A program made the position numbers and the translations under genes. This document shows positions 1 through 6,985 of a stretch of 15,060 nucleotides of DNA, piece after piece. The stretch lies in the NCBI GenBank assembly GCA_033856535.1, contig JAWVEV010000036.1:1-15060 (forward strand), given 5' to 3'. Below the pieces are notes generated by a model, which was not told the DNA's origin, ran no database searches, and saw nothing but the letters and a program-made list of their open reading frames with translations. Source of the stretch: JAWVEV01 sp033856535 (GTDB lineage: Bacteria; Actinomycetota; Thermoleophilia; Miltoncostaeales; Miltoncostaeaceae). Every line of letters begins with the position of its first letter. The stretch's first letter is position 1.

Positions 1-69
1 GGCGCGCTCGGGCGCTGGCAGGCGGGCATCCACACGGCCTTCGGCCGCTCCGGGGCCGCGGCCGCCTGA
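1..69 (+). CDS. C-terminal end of an unidentified protein (partial)
   Basis: Frame 1 is open from the window edge to a TGA at 67-69 and encodes 22 residues ending in GRSGAAAA. Codon third positions are almost all G or C, as in the real genes of this window, and a strong hairpin follows the stop directly, which fits a gene end. The fragment is too short to assign to a family. It could also be chance, since open frames are common at this GC content. Confidence 0.4.
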   Translation, partial: GALGRWQAGIHTAFGRSGAAAA

Positions 70-77
70 GCCGCTCT

Positions 78-96
78 CCGGCCCCCACGGGGCCGG
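78..96 (+). terminator. Perfect 8-bp hairpin after the upstream gene
   Basis: CCGGCCCC (78-85) pairs perfectly with GGGGCCGG (89-96) around a three-base loop, nine bases after the TGA at 67-69. No T-run follows, so this is the stem-only type often seen in high-GC actinobacteria. The most likely role is termination of the upstream gene. A role in the leader of the downstream gene is less likely. Confidence 0.5.
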
Positions 97-108
97 CGGA
101 CCCGAAAA

Positions 109-133
109 CCGCAGGATTTGGAGGATCCTGCGG
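109..133 (+). other. Second perfect hairpin, 9-bp stem, function unknown
   Basis: CCGCAGGAT (109-117) and ATCCTGCGG (125-133) form a perfect inverted repeat with a seven-base loop. It lies 12 bases after the first hairpin and about 100 bases before the M23 gene. It could be a second terminator, a protein-binding palindrome or part of a leader RNA. The rest of the gap up to 237 shows a weak GGGC/GCCC hairpin (184-194) and a promoter-like element near 199-230, and nothing else I recognise. Confidence 0.45.
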
Positions 134-198
134 CACCGGGCCGAACCGGAGATGAGACCGCTTATTGGGAACTTTCGACCGAGGGGCGATGCCCAGCG

Positions 199-230
199 TT
201 TGGACGACGTCCGGGCCGGCGAGGTAGGGT
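199..230 (+). promoter_or_regulatory. Candidate promoter for leaderless M23 gene
   Basis: TAGGGT at 225-230 fits the actinobacterial -10 form TANNNT and ends seven bases before the GTG at 238. This would make the transcript start at or near the start codon. A TTTGGAC sequence at 199-205 is a weak -35 candidate with a spacer of about 18-19. The same bases also read as a G-rich ribosome-binding site, so the two readings cannot be separated from sequence alone. Confidence 0.4.
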
Positions 231-237
231 GGCCGCC

Positions 238-1740
238 GTGCGACCGGCTCACCCCCGTTCGCGGGTCCGGCGCGGGCGTCGCGCCGCCTGTGCTCTCCTG
301 ATCGCGGCCTCGGCGCCGCTGTGCGCGCCGGGCCTCGTCGCCACGGCGGCGGGTCAGGCGGCGCCCCCGGCGACGACCGCTCCGGCGGCCACGTCGACCG
401 CGCCCGCCGCCACGGCGCCGGCCACCGGCGCGGCGGTCCAGCAGGCCGCCGCCCCGACAAAGCTCGCCGTGGGCGACATCGGCCCGGCCGTCGAGGCGCT
501 CCAGGAGAAGCTCCTCGAGCGCGGCGAGGCCCTCACGGTCGACGGTGAGTTCGGCCCGATGACCAAGGCGGCCGTCGAGCGGGCCCAGCGCCAGCTGAAC
601 CTCCCGGTCACCGGCATCGCCGACCAGGCCACCCTCGACGCGCTCGGCGTCGTCGTCCCGCCGCCCATGGTCTGCACCGCGCCCGACGGCGTCCCGGCGA
701 AGGGCGGCAAGTACCTCCGGATCTTCCCGGTCGCCGGCGAGCACAACTACTCGAACGACTTCGGCGCCCCGCGCCACCAGGGCACCCACGAGGGGATCGA
801 CATCCTCTCGCCGCGGGGCACGCCGGCCGTCGCCGTGGCGAACGGGTTCATCAAGCGCATGACGCGCGACGAGACCGGTCTCGGCGGCATCTGGATCTGG
901 CTCGAGGACGACGACGGGAACACGTACTACTACGCGCACCTCGACTCGATCCTGAAGGGGATCGAGCCGAACACGAAGGTCACCATCGGCCAGCAGCTGG
1001 CGACGGTGGGCAACACCGGCGATGCCCGCTTCGGCGCGACCCACCTGCACTTCGAGATCCATCCGCACGACGGCGGCGCGGTCAACCCGTACTCGGACCT
1101 GCGCAGCGTCGACCCGGAGGTGAAGGGCGGGGAGCAGGTCAAGCCGGCCGACTGCGCCCCGGCCACCCCCACGACGCCGACGACGCCCGTCGCGCCGCCG
1201 CCCCCGCCGCCCGACACGACCTCCACCGAGACGGCGCCGCCGCCCCCGCCGCCCGAGGAGCCCGAGAAGGAGCGCCCGGTCACGCGCGACACGGGGAAGG
1301 AGCCCAAGCCGCCGCGGGCGAATCCCCTCGCCGGTGTCGAGCTCACGGTCGCCCAGCTCAGGATCAACCAGCGCATCTCGCAGGCCGCGCTGCGGCGCAT
1401 CAACGAGGTGCGCACGCGGCTGGGCGGCCCGCGCACGACGATCAAGGAGCGCCCGCCGGGCGTCGTGCGGCTCACCGTGCAGCAGATGCTCATCAACCAG
1501 CGCATCTCGCAGGCCGCCCTTCGCCGGGTGCGCGAGCTGGAGGCGCTCTTCAGCGAGGAGCCGCTGGCGCCCCTCTCCGCGCGCGACCCCGACGACACCT
1601 CGCGCGCGCCGGCCGACGTCACGCTCAGCGCGGACCAGATGCTCATCAACCAGCGGATCGCCCAAGCCGCGGTACGCCGGATCAACGCGCTGCTCGACCG
1701 GCTTCCGAAGCCGCGGAGGGCCACCAAGAACCAGGCCTGA
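238..1740 (+). CDS. Exported M23-family peptidoglycan peptidase with PG-binding domain and C-terminal triple repeat
   Basis: This is a secreted zinc endopeptidase predicted to cut peptide crosslinks in peptidoglycan (500 aa from the GTG at 238). An Arg-rich N-terminus and hydrophobic segment (about residues 17-37) form a signal peptide. A peptidoglycan_binding_1 domain spans about 74-136. The M23 domain spans about 163-288, with H184 and D188 (HEGID), H234 (YYAHL) and H269/H271 (HLHFEIH), so the metal and catalytic residues are intact. A Pro/Thr-rich linker (about 308-361) leads to three copies of a 30-residue helical repeat. An upstream in-frame TTG at 118 would add 40 residues in front of the signal peptide and run through a hairpin, so I prefer GTG 238. 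A SpoIID-family gene follows 66 bases downstream, suggesting joint cell-wall work. Domain calls are firm; the repeat's function is unknown. Confidence 0.9.
   Translation: MRPAHPRSRVRRGRRAACALLIAASAPLCAPGLVATAAGQAAPPATTAPAATSTAPAATAPATGAAVQQAAAPTKLAVGDIGPAVEALQEKLLERGEALTVDGEFGPMTKAAVERAQRQLNLPVTGIADQATLDALGVVVPPPMVCTAPDGVPAKGGKYLRIFPVAGEHNYSNDFGAPRHQGTHEGIDILSPRGTPAVAVANGFIKRMTRDETGLGGIWIWLEDDDGNTYYYAHLDSILKGIEPNTKVTIGQQLATVGNTGDARFGATHLHFEIHPHDGGAVNPYSDLRSVDPEVKGGEQVKPADCAPATPTTPTTPVAPPPPPPDTTSTETAPPPPPPEEPEKERPVTRDTGKEPKPPRANPLAGVELTVAQLRINQRISQAALRRINEVRTRLGGPRTTIKERPPGVVRLTVQQMLINQRISQAALRRVRELEALFSEEPLAPLSARDPDDTSRAPADVTLSADQMLINQRIAQAAVRRINALLDRLPKPRRATKNQA
1333..1704 (+). repeat. Three-copy 30-residue coding repeat in the M23 protein
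   Basis: Three units lie at about 1333-1428, 1462-1551 and 1615-1704, separated by Pro/Arg/Asp-rich spacers. The shared core reads QRISQAALRRIN, with QRIAQAAVRRIN in the last copy, preceded by LT or LS, a Gln and an LIN or RIN. The spacing of hydrophobic residues suggests an amphipathic helix. Copies one and two share 26 identical bases (1363-1388 and 1492-1517), pointing to fairly recent internal duplication or conversion. Confidence 0.8.
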
Positions 1741-1763
1741 CCGGGGGACTTTGCGGTCCGGTC
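1739..1763 (+). terminator. Weak hairpin after the M23 gene
   Basis: GACCGG (1739-1744) can pair with CCGGTC (1758-1763), and an alternative GGAC/GTCC pairing lies inside. The stem begins at the stop codon. There is no T-run. It may be a weak terminator or attenuator between the two cell-wall genes; read-through into the next gene is possible. Confidence 0.3.
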
Positions 1764-1806
1764 GAAGCTCGTCCATCCTGTCGCGGCACCGCGAGGAGGG
1801 TCGGGC

Positions 1807-3003
1807 ATGAGGGACGAGGCGACGAGGCGCCGGGATGGCGCGCGCGGGCGGGGCCTGCGAGCCGTCGCCGCGCTCGTGGCGGCGATCGCCGCCCTGGCCG
1901 CCGCGGGGCCGGCGGCCGCCGAGGTCACCTTCCGCTTCGAGGGGCGCGGCTTCGGCCACGGCGTCGGCATGAGCCAGTACGGCGCCCGCGGCGCCGCCCT
2001 GGCCGGGCTCTCCGCCGAGAAGATCATCAAGCACTACTACCGCGGCACGGTGCTCGGCACCGAGTCGACGACCACGCTGCGCGTGCGCATCGGCGAGACC
2101 CGCTCGAGCGCGAGGGTCGGCGGCAGCGAGACGGCCGTCTACGCCATCGCGCTGGGGGAGAACCGCCAGGTGAAGCTGTCGCAGAACGTCGGCTACCGCG
2201 CGGTGGTGCGGGACGGCGGCGTCCAGGTGATAGGCGTGACCGGCAAGGTGCGGATCGCGGCCATGGGCAGCGTCCTGATCCTCCCGGTCGAGCCGGGCGG
2301 CCTGGTGACGATCAACGGCCGCCGCTACCGCGGCGCCCTGTACCTCGCGGCGCTCGGGGCGCGGCGCTTCGACGTGGTCAACATCGTCGACCTCGAGGCC
2401 TACCTGGCCGGTGTGCTGCCGCGCGAGGTGCCGGCGAACTGGGGCGACGACACGCCCCAGGCGCTCGACGCCCAGGCCATCGTGGCCCGTTCCTACGCGC
2501 TCGCCTCGCGCCGCCCCGAGAGCCACTTCGACCTCTACGACGACACCCGCAGCCAGGTCTACGGCGGGTACGAGGACGAGGACGAGCGCACCACCGACTC
2601 CGTCCTCCGCACGCGCGGCAAGGTCGTCACCTACGACGGCCGGGTCATCCAGGCGTTCTTCTTCTCCACCTCGGGCGGGCGCACCGAGAACGTCGAGAAC
2701 GTCTTCGGCGGCGATCCCGAGCCGTACCTGCGCTCGGTGAGCGACCCCTGGGACCGCACCTCGCCGTTCCACTCGCGCTGGCCCGACCCGCCCACGGTGA
2801 GCGCCGCGCGCCTGGGCCGGCTGCTCGGCCTGGGCCGGCCGGTGCGGAGCTTCGCGATCACCCGCCGGGGGGCCTCGCCGCGCGTGATCACGGCGCGCGT
2901 GGTGACCGCCGACGGCGTCGCCCACAGCGTGACCGGCGCGGCCGTGCGCCGGGCGCTCGGGCTCCGCGACACCTGGTTCCGGGTGGTGCGCGGCTCCCGC
3001 TGA
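1807..3003 (+). CDS. SpoIID/LytB-domain exported cell-wall protein
   Basis: This is a 398-aa secreted protein of the SpoIID/LytB family, whose founding member is a lytic transglycosylase acting on peptidoglycan. Residues 1-38 are a signal peptide with cleavage expected after AAA. The family's entry motif GFGHGVGMSQYGA is at about 48-60. The core domain runs about 170-320 and holds VDLEAYLAGVLPREVPA (194-210), where E207 aligns with the catalytic glutamate of SpoIID. AQAIVARSYAL (222-232) and FFSTSGG (285-291) are also typical. AGGAGGG at 1794-1800 sits six bases before the ATG and fixes the start. In non-sporulating actinobacteria the family is thought to act in wall remodelling. Pairing with the M23 gene recalls the Firmicutes pairing of SpoIID with an M23-like partner, but that parallel is inference. 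Confidence 0.9.
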   Translation: MRDEATRRRDGARGRGLRAVAALVAAIAALAAAGPAAAEVTFRFEGRGFGHGVGMSQYGARGAALAGLSAEKIIKHYYRGTVLGTESTTTLRVRIGETRSSARVGGSETAVYAIALGENRQVKLSQNVGYRAVVRDGGVQVIGVTGKVRIAAMGSVLILPVEPGGLVTINGRRYRGALYLAALGARRFDVVNIVDLEAYLAGVLPREVPANWGDDTPQALDAQAIVARSYALASRRPESHFDLYDDTRSQVYGGYEDEDERTTDSVLRTRGKVVTYDGRVIQAFFFSTSGGRTENVENVFGGDPEPYLRSVSDPWDRTSPFHSRWPDPPTVSAARLGRLLGLGRPVRSFAITRRGASPRVITARVVTADGVAHSVTGAAVRRALGLRDTWFRVVRGSR

Positions 3004-3026
3004 TCGGGCGGTCCGGCCGAGCGATC
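3002..3026 (+). terminator. Weak hairpin after the SpoIID-family gene
   Basis: GATCG (3002-3006) pairs with CGATC (3022-3026), with an inner CGG/CCG pairing (3009-3011 with 3017-3019). It overlaps the stop codon and precedes the next gene's putative -10. There is no T-run. It could be a terminator or a chance palindrome. Confidence 0.3.
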
Positions 3027-3029
3027 CTT

Positions 3030-3035
3030 CATGAT
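3030..3035 (+). promoter_or_regulatory. Possible -10 element of the ABC exporter operon
   Basis: CATGAT matches TATAAT at four of six positions and ends nine bases before the ATG at 3045, where no purine-rich ribosome-binding site is visible. A short or absent leader is therefore likely. No convincing -35 is seen. Confidence 0.3.
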
Positions 3036-3044
3036 CCCGAGCCG

Positions 3045-3980
3045 ATGGGGGGCTCGGCACCGGATCACGGCAACGGCGCGCCCGCGCCCGACCTCGCCAT
3101 CCGCATCCGCGGCGCGGTGAAGCGCTACGGGCCGATCACCGCCGTGGCCGGGCTCGACCTCGACGTCCCGTCCGGCACCTGCGTCGGCCTGCTCGGCCCG
3201 AACGGCGCCGGCAAGTCGACCACCATGCGTCTGCTGACCGCCCAGTCGATCGCCGACGAGGGCGAGATCGAGGTGCTCGGGTATCGCCTGCCCGGCGAGT
3301 CGAAGCTGGCCCGGGCCCAGTCGGGCGTGGTTCCGCAGCTCGACAACCTGGACACCACGCTGACCGTCGAGCAGAACCTGCGCGTCTTCGCCTACCTCTA
3401 CCGGATCGGCCGCGGCGAGCGGCGCGACGCGATCGAGGCGGCGCTGGTCATGGCCAAGCTCACCGACCGGCGCGACGCGCGCGTCGACAAGCTCTCGGGC
3501 GGCATGCGCCGGCGCCTGCTGATCGCCCGCGCGCTGGTGCACGGCCCCCGCCTGATCCTGCTCGACGAGCCCACCGTGGGGCTCGACCCCCAGGTGCGGC
3601 AGGAGCTCTGGGCCCTGATCGACGCCCTCCGCCTCCAGGGCTCGACGATCCTCATGTCGACGCACTACATCGAGGAGGCCCAGCGCCTGGCGGACACCGT
3701 GATGATCATGTCCCACGGCAAGGCGGTCGCCGCCGGCTCCCCGGCCGACCTGGTGCTGGAGCACGCGGGCCGCGACGCGGTGGAGGTCTACGGGCCGCCG
3801 GCGCGCCTGGCCGAGGTCGAGGCGGAGGCGGCCGGCGCCGGCCTGCGCACGCGTCGCACCGGCACCAGCATCTCCGTGCTGAACCCGGGCTCCGCCGACG
3901 GCATCCCGGTCCAGGGCGAGCGCCGCCCGGCCAACCTCGAGGACGTCTTCGTGCTCCTCACCGGCGAGGAGATCGACTGA
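3045..3980 (+). CDS. ABC exporter ATP-binding protein (DrrA/NodI type)
   Basis: This is the cytoplasmic ATPase of a two-gene ABC-2 exporter (311 aa). Walker A GPNGAGKST is at 51-59, Q-loop Gln98, signature LSGGM at 150-154, Walker B LILLDE at 170-175, and the switch His207 in STHYIEEA. About 80 residues follow the ATPase core and end in the NLEDVFVLLTG block typical of the DrrA/CcmA/NodI branch. An extra N-terminal stretch of about 18 residues precedes the domain. The stop overlaps the permease start (TGATG), so the two products should be made together as a 2:2 complex. The substrate cannot be read from sequence; drugs, lipids or polysaccharides are all known for this branch. Confidence 0.93.
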   Translation: MGGSAPDHGNGAPAPDLAIRIRGAVKRYGPITAVAGLDLDVPSGTCVGLLGPNGAGKSTTMRLLTAQSIADEGEIEVLGYRLPGESKLARAQSGVVPQLDNLDTTLTVEQNLRVFAYLYRIGRGERRDAIEAALVMAKLTDRRDARVDKLSGGMRRRLLIARALVHGPRLILLDEPTVGLDPQVRQELWALIDALRLQGSTILMSTHYIEEAQRLADTVMIMSHGKAVAAGSPADLVLEHAGRDAVEVYGPPARLAEVEAEAAGAGLRTRRTGTSISVLNPGSADGIPVQGERRPANLEDVFVLLTGEEID

Positions 3981-4780
3981 TGGCCACCCGGGCCGCCCCC
4001 CGCCCGACCCGCCTGCGCCGGCTCGAGCGCCCCGCGCTCGCCGGGGTGCTGGTGCGCGAGGTCATCAACTACGCCTCCTACTGGAAGTCGTCGGCCTTCT
4101 CGTCCACGGTCGAGCCCGTCATCTACCTGCTGGCCTTCGGCTTCGGCTTCGGCTCGCTGGTGAGCGAGATCGGCGGGCGGCCCTACGTCGAGTTCGTCGG
4201 CACCGGCACCGTGGCCACCGCGGTGCTCTTCTCGAGCGCCTTCCCGTCCATGTTCGGGACGTTCGTGAAGTACTCGTTCCAGCACACGTACGACGCCATC
4301 CTCGCCGCGCCGGTGGACACCGAGGAGCTGGTGACCGCCGAGCAGGTCTGGATGGCGACGCGCGCCGCCGTCTACGGCTGCATTCCGCTGGTGGTGGCGA
4401 TCGGCTTCGGGCTCGATGCCTCGTGGGGGATGCTGCTGGTCCCGTTCATCGCCTGGATCGCGGGCTTCGGCTGGTCCGGCTTCGGGATCTCGGTGGCGGG
4501 CTTCGCGAACTCGTTCGAGAACTTCAGCTACGTCGTGAGCGCGGTGCTGACGCCGCTCTTCCTGGTGGCCGGGACCTTCTTCCCGATCGACACCCTGCCG
4601 ACCTGGGCCCGGTACCTCGCGAACGTGAACCCGCTCCACCACACGGTCGAGCTGGTGCGGCACGCCGCGTTCGGCTTCGAGGGGTGGGAGGACCTGGCCC
4701 GCCTCGGCGCCCTGGTCCTCTTCGCGATCATCACCTGGCGCGTCGCGATCCACGCGATGACCCGAAAGCTCGTGGACTGA
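3980..4780 (+). CDS. ABC-2 type permease partner (NodJ/DrrB type)
   Basis: This is the 266-aa integral membrane subunit paired with the ATPase just upstream; its ATG overlaps the ATPase stop by one base. About six hydrophobic segments are visible, including one around residues 42-60 and one ending in LTPLFLVAGTFFPI. That last segment plus NVNPLHHTVELVRHAAFG is the ABC-2 family signature found in NodJ and DrrB. The N-terminus is short and Arg-rich, as usual for the cytoplasmic start. Substrate unknown. No regulator gene is adjacent. Confidence 0.9.
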   Translation: MATRAAPRPTRLRRLERPALAGVLVREVINYASYWKSSAFSSTVEPVIYLLAFGFGFGSLVSEIGGRPYVEFVGTGTVATAVLFSSAFPSMFGTFVKYSFQHTYDAILAAPVDTEELVTAEQVWMATRAAVYGCIPLVVAIGFGLDASWGMLLVPFIAWIAGFGWSGFGISVAGFANSFENFSYVVSAVLTPLFLVAGTFFPIDTLPTWARYLANVNPLHHTVELVRHAAFGFEGWEDLARLGALVLFAIITWRVAIHAMTRKLVD

Positions 4781-4816
4781 CACCCAGCCGCCCGAGCCGA
4801 CCGGGTGAGGACGCCC

Positions 4817-4834
4817 TCCGGCCGGTCGGCCGGA
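4817..4834 (+). terminator. Hairpin ending the ABC exporter operon
   Basis: TCCGGCCG (4817-4824) and CGGCCGGA (4827-4834) are perfect complements, giving a 7-bp stem with a four-base loop. It lies 36 bases after the permease stop and just before the next gene's promoter-like TAGCGT. A weaker CACCC/GGGTG pairing (4781-4785 with 4803-4807) precedes it. No T-run. Confidence 0.5.
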
Positions 4835-4842
4835 CGCCGCGC

Positions 4843-4848
4843 TAGCGT
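4843..4848 (+). promoter_or_regulatory. Possible -10 element for the YbhN-family gene
   Basis: TAGCGT fits TANNNT and lies 36 bases before the ATG at 4885. GGGGAGAG at 4867-4874 then serves as ribosome-binding site, ten bases before the ATG. The same hexamer recurs at 10752-10757 ahead of pilD. No clear -35. Confidence 0.3.
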
Positions 4849-4884
4849 GCGGCGGCACATCGCGACGGGGAGAGCACCGCCGGA

Positions 4885-5838
4885 ATGGATTCGGTCCGCA
4901 GCTTCCTGGACGCCGTTCAGGCGTTCGGCGAGCGCATCGCCGCGGTGGACCCGCGGATGCTCGCCGCCGCCCTGGCGCTGAGCCTGCTCAACCTGGTGCT
5001 GCGCTCGCGCGGCTGGCGCAACATCCTGCGCGCGGCGTTCCCCGAGTCGCCCATCAGGGCCCGCACGGCCTTCGGCGCCTACGTCGCCGGCGTGGGCGTG
5101 AACGCGGTGGTGCCGGCCCGCGTCGGCGACATCGTCAAGGTGTTCCTCGCGAAGCGGAAGATCGAGGGCACCAACTACCCGACCCTGGCCGCGACGCTGG
5201 TCTGCGAGACCATCGTGGACATGGTCCTGGCGCTGGGGCTGATCGTCTACGCCCTGCAGGCCGGGTTGCTCCCGGGCCTGCCGCGCCTCCCGAAGCTGCC
5301 GGCCTTCGAGCTCTCGTGGGTCGCCGAGTATCCCTGGATCAGCGGGATCGTGGCCGGCGTGCTCCTGCTCGTCCTCCTGCTCGCGATCCGCCGGGTGCAG
5401 GCCTTCTGGCGCAAGTTCGGCCGGGGCCTGACGATCCTGCGCACGCCCGGGAAGTACGTCGGCGGCGTCGTCACCTACCAGGTGGCCGGCTGGTGCTGCC
5501 GCATCGCGGCGGCGGGGTTCTTCCTCGAGGCCTTCCACGTGCCGGCCAGCGCCCAGGCCATGCTGCTGGTGATCGTGGCGGGCAACATCGGCAAGCTGCT
5601 GCCGGCCACGCCCGGGGGCCTGGGGCCGGTTCAGGCCCTGCTGGTGGTCTTCCTCGCCGGCACCGCGACCCGGTCGGACGTGCTCGCCTTCAGCGTCGGC
5701 ATGGAGATCAGCCTGATGGTCTTCAACGCGCTGATGGGGATCACGGCGATCGCGATCATGTCCGGCCGCGGGCTGCGCCTCCGGGCGACCATCGCCGCCG
5801 CCCGCCGCGGCGGCGCCGGGGATGCCTCAGGAGCGTGA
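4885..5838 (+). CDS. YbhN/UPF0104 membrane protein (LPG-synthase-like TM domain)
   Basis: This is a polytopic membrane protein of 317 aa in the lysylphosphatidylglycerol_synthase_TM (UPF0104, YbhN) family. About seven or eight hydrophobic segments are visible. Two family motifs are present: NAVVPARVGDIVKVFL (73-88) and PATPGGLGPVQ (240-250). The soluble aminoacyl-transferase domain of true MprF is absent, so this is not a complete LPG synthase; stand-alone members are poorly understood and are often proposed to move or flip lipids. The end is Gly/Ala-rich. The last 12 bases overlap the convergent site-2 protease gene, leaving no room for a separate terminator between them. Confidence 0.85.
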   Translation: MDSVRSFLDAVQAFGERIAAVDPRMLAAALALSLLNLVLRSRGWRNILRAAFPESPIRARTAFGAYVAGVGVNAVVPARVGDIVKVFLAKRKIEGTNYPTLAATLVCETIVDMVLALGLIVYALQAGLLPGLPRLPKLPAFELSWVAEYPWISGIVAGVLLLVLLLAIRRVQAFWRKFGRGLTILRTPGKYVGGVVTYQVAGWCCRIAAAGFFLEAFHVPASAQAMLLVIVAGNIGKLLPATPGGLGPVQALLVVFLAGTATRSDVLAFSVGMEISLMVFNALMGITAIAIMSGRGLRLRATIAAARRGGAGDASGA

Positions 5839-6972
5839 GCCGTTCGACGTGGAGGAGGACGCCACGCGGAACCCGCGCAGCTCCAGCGCCCGGCGCACGT
5901 CGGCCGAGGAGAGCAGCCCCACCAGCCGGTCGCCCTCGAGCACCAGCGCGCGGCCGGGGACCGAGTGGGCGATCGCCTCGAGCGCCGCGATGATCTCGTC
6001 GCCGGGGGCGAGCACCGGCACCTGCTCCAGCGGCACCATCAGCTCGCCGACGCGGTGGCGGGCCCAGGCGTCCTGCGGCACCGCCGACAGCCGGCTCACC
6101 AGCATCAGCCCCACGGGCCGCCCGCCCTCGAGCACCGGGTAGGCCGTGTGCCGCGTGCCCCAGACGCTCTCCTCCACGAACTGGGCGAGGGTGGCGTCGG
6201 GGCGGGTGGCGATCGGGTCGCGCACCATCGCGTCGCGCGCTCGAAGGTCGCCCACCGCGGTGCGCGCGACGGCCGATCGTCCCTCGTTGGCGGCGGCCTG
6301 CAGCAGGAACCAGCCCACGAAGACCAGCCAGATCCCGCTCACCGCGCTGGCCATGACGGTCAGAGCGACGCCCCCGGCGATCACCAGGATCGCGAGGACG
6401 CGGGCGATCCGCGCGGCGATCGCGGTGGCCGCGGCCAGGTCGCCCTTCCAGCGCCAGAGGCCGGCGCGCAGCATCCGCCCGCCGTCCAGCGGCAGCGCCG
6501 GCAGCAGGTTGAAGGCCAGCAGGAAGAGGTTGATGAAGCCGAGCCAGGAGGCGACCGCGTCGACCGGCTCGGGCAGGCCCGGGAGCTCGGCGGCGCCGAG
6601 GCAGGCGCCCCCGAGGACCAGCGAGACGATCGGCCCGGCCACCGCGATGCGGAACTCGGCGCCGGCCGACGGGAAGCCGCCGCGGAACACCGCCACGCCG
6701 CCGAAGAGCCAGAGCGTGATCCCCTCGATCGGAACGCCGTCGCGGCGGGCCTGGATCGCGTGGCCCAGCTCGTGCAGCAGGATCGAGCAGAAGAACAGGA
6801 TGGCCGCGACAACGGCCATCGCGAAGTAGACGTCGTCGCCGATCCCCGGGTTGGTCTCGGGGAAGACGCCGTTCGAGAGCGTCCACACCATCAGCGCCAG
6901 CAGCGCCAGGACGCTCCAGTTGAGCCCGATCCGGATGCCCGCGATCCGGCCGAGCGAGAAGGTCGTCCTCAC
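5827..6972 (-). CDS. Site-2-type M50 membrane metalloprotease with two CBS domains
   Basis: This is an intramembrane zinc protease of the SpoIVFB-like/Rv2625 type (381 aa). Several hydrophobic segments frame the zinc motif HELGH (H67, E68, H71) and the third-ligand motif ALPLDGGR (D163). Two CBS domains follow at about 242-300 and 309-368, expected to sense adenine nucleotides. The start at GTG 6972 yields RTTFSLGRIAGIRIG, the usual family N-terminus. The in-frame ATG at 6990 lies inside a strong hairpin and adds six residues, so I reject it. CAGACT (6979-6984, minus strand) ends six bases before GTG, which suggests leaderless expression. The natural substrate (an anti-sigma factor or other membrane protein) is not evident. 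Confidence 0.9.
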   Translation of the reverse strand: MRTTFSLGRIAGIRIGLNWSVLALLALMVWTLSNGVFPETNPGIGDDVYFAMAVVAAILFFCSILLHELGHAIQARRDGVPIEGITLWLFGGVAVFRGGFPSAGAEFRIAVAGPIVSLVLGGACLGAAELPGLPEPVDAVASWLGFINLFLLAFNLLPALPLDGGRMLRAGLWRWKGDLAAATAIAARIARVLAILVIAGGVALTVMASAVSGIWLVFVGWFLLQAAANEGRSAVARTAVGDLRARDAMVRDPIATRPDATLAQFVEESVWGTRHTAYPVLEGGRPVGLMLVSRLSAVPQDAWARHRVGELMVPLEQVPVLAPGDEIIAALEAIAHSVPGRALVLEGDRLVGLLSSADVRRALELRGFRVASSSTSNGSRS

Positions 6973-6978
6973 GCGCTC

Positions 6979-6984
6979 AGTCTG
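6979..6984 (-). promoter_or_regulatory. Possible -10 of the site-2 protease gene
   Basis: On the minus strand CAGACT is followed by six bases and then GTG at 6972. This matches the leaderless spacing seen at the methyltransferase gene. Its -35 region would fall within the 13-bp hairpin upstream, so the hairpin and the promoter may interfere. Confidence 0.3.
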
Positions 6985-6985
6985 A

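Noticed and set aside
167..200. ECF-type promoter (GGGAAC box followed by CGTT)
   Set aside because: GGAAC at 168-172 is suggestive, but the next CGTT is 24 bases away, much longer than the usual 16-17.
118..237. TTG-initiated extension of the M23 protein by 40 residues
   Set aside because: It would place a polar, non-conserved stretch before the signal peptide and run through a perfect hairpin; the GTG at 238 has a better upstream context.
97..237. Cyclic di-AMP (ydaO-type) riboswitch ahead of the cell-wall hydrolase
   Set aside because: These riboswitches often precede such genes, but the conserved blocks (GGGGUGAAUC and CCGAACCCGUCAGCUAACC type) are not present.
930..2030. Long minus-strand reading frame of 366 codons opposite the M23 gene
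   Set aside because: It has a low-complexity Gly/Ser/Arg composition and spans two genes and their gap; it is a mirror of the high-GC coding strand. Other long antisense frames (2631-3764, 3788-4858, 4528-5538, 10078-11589, 13081-14133) were rejected for the same reason.
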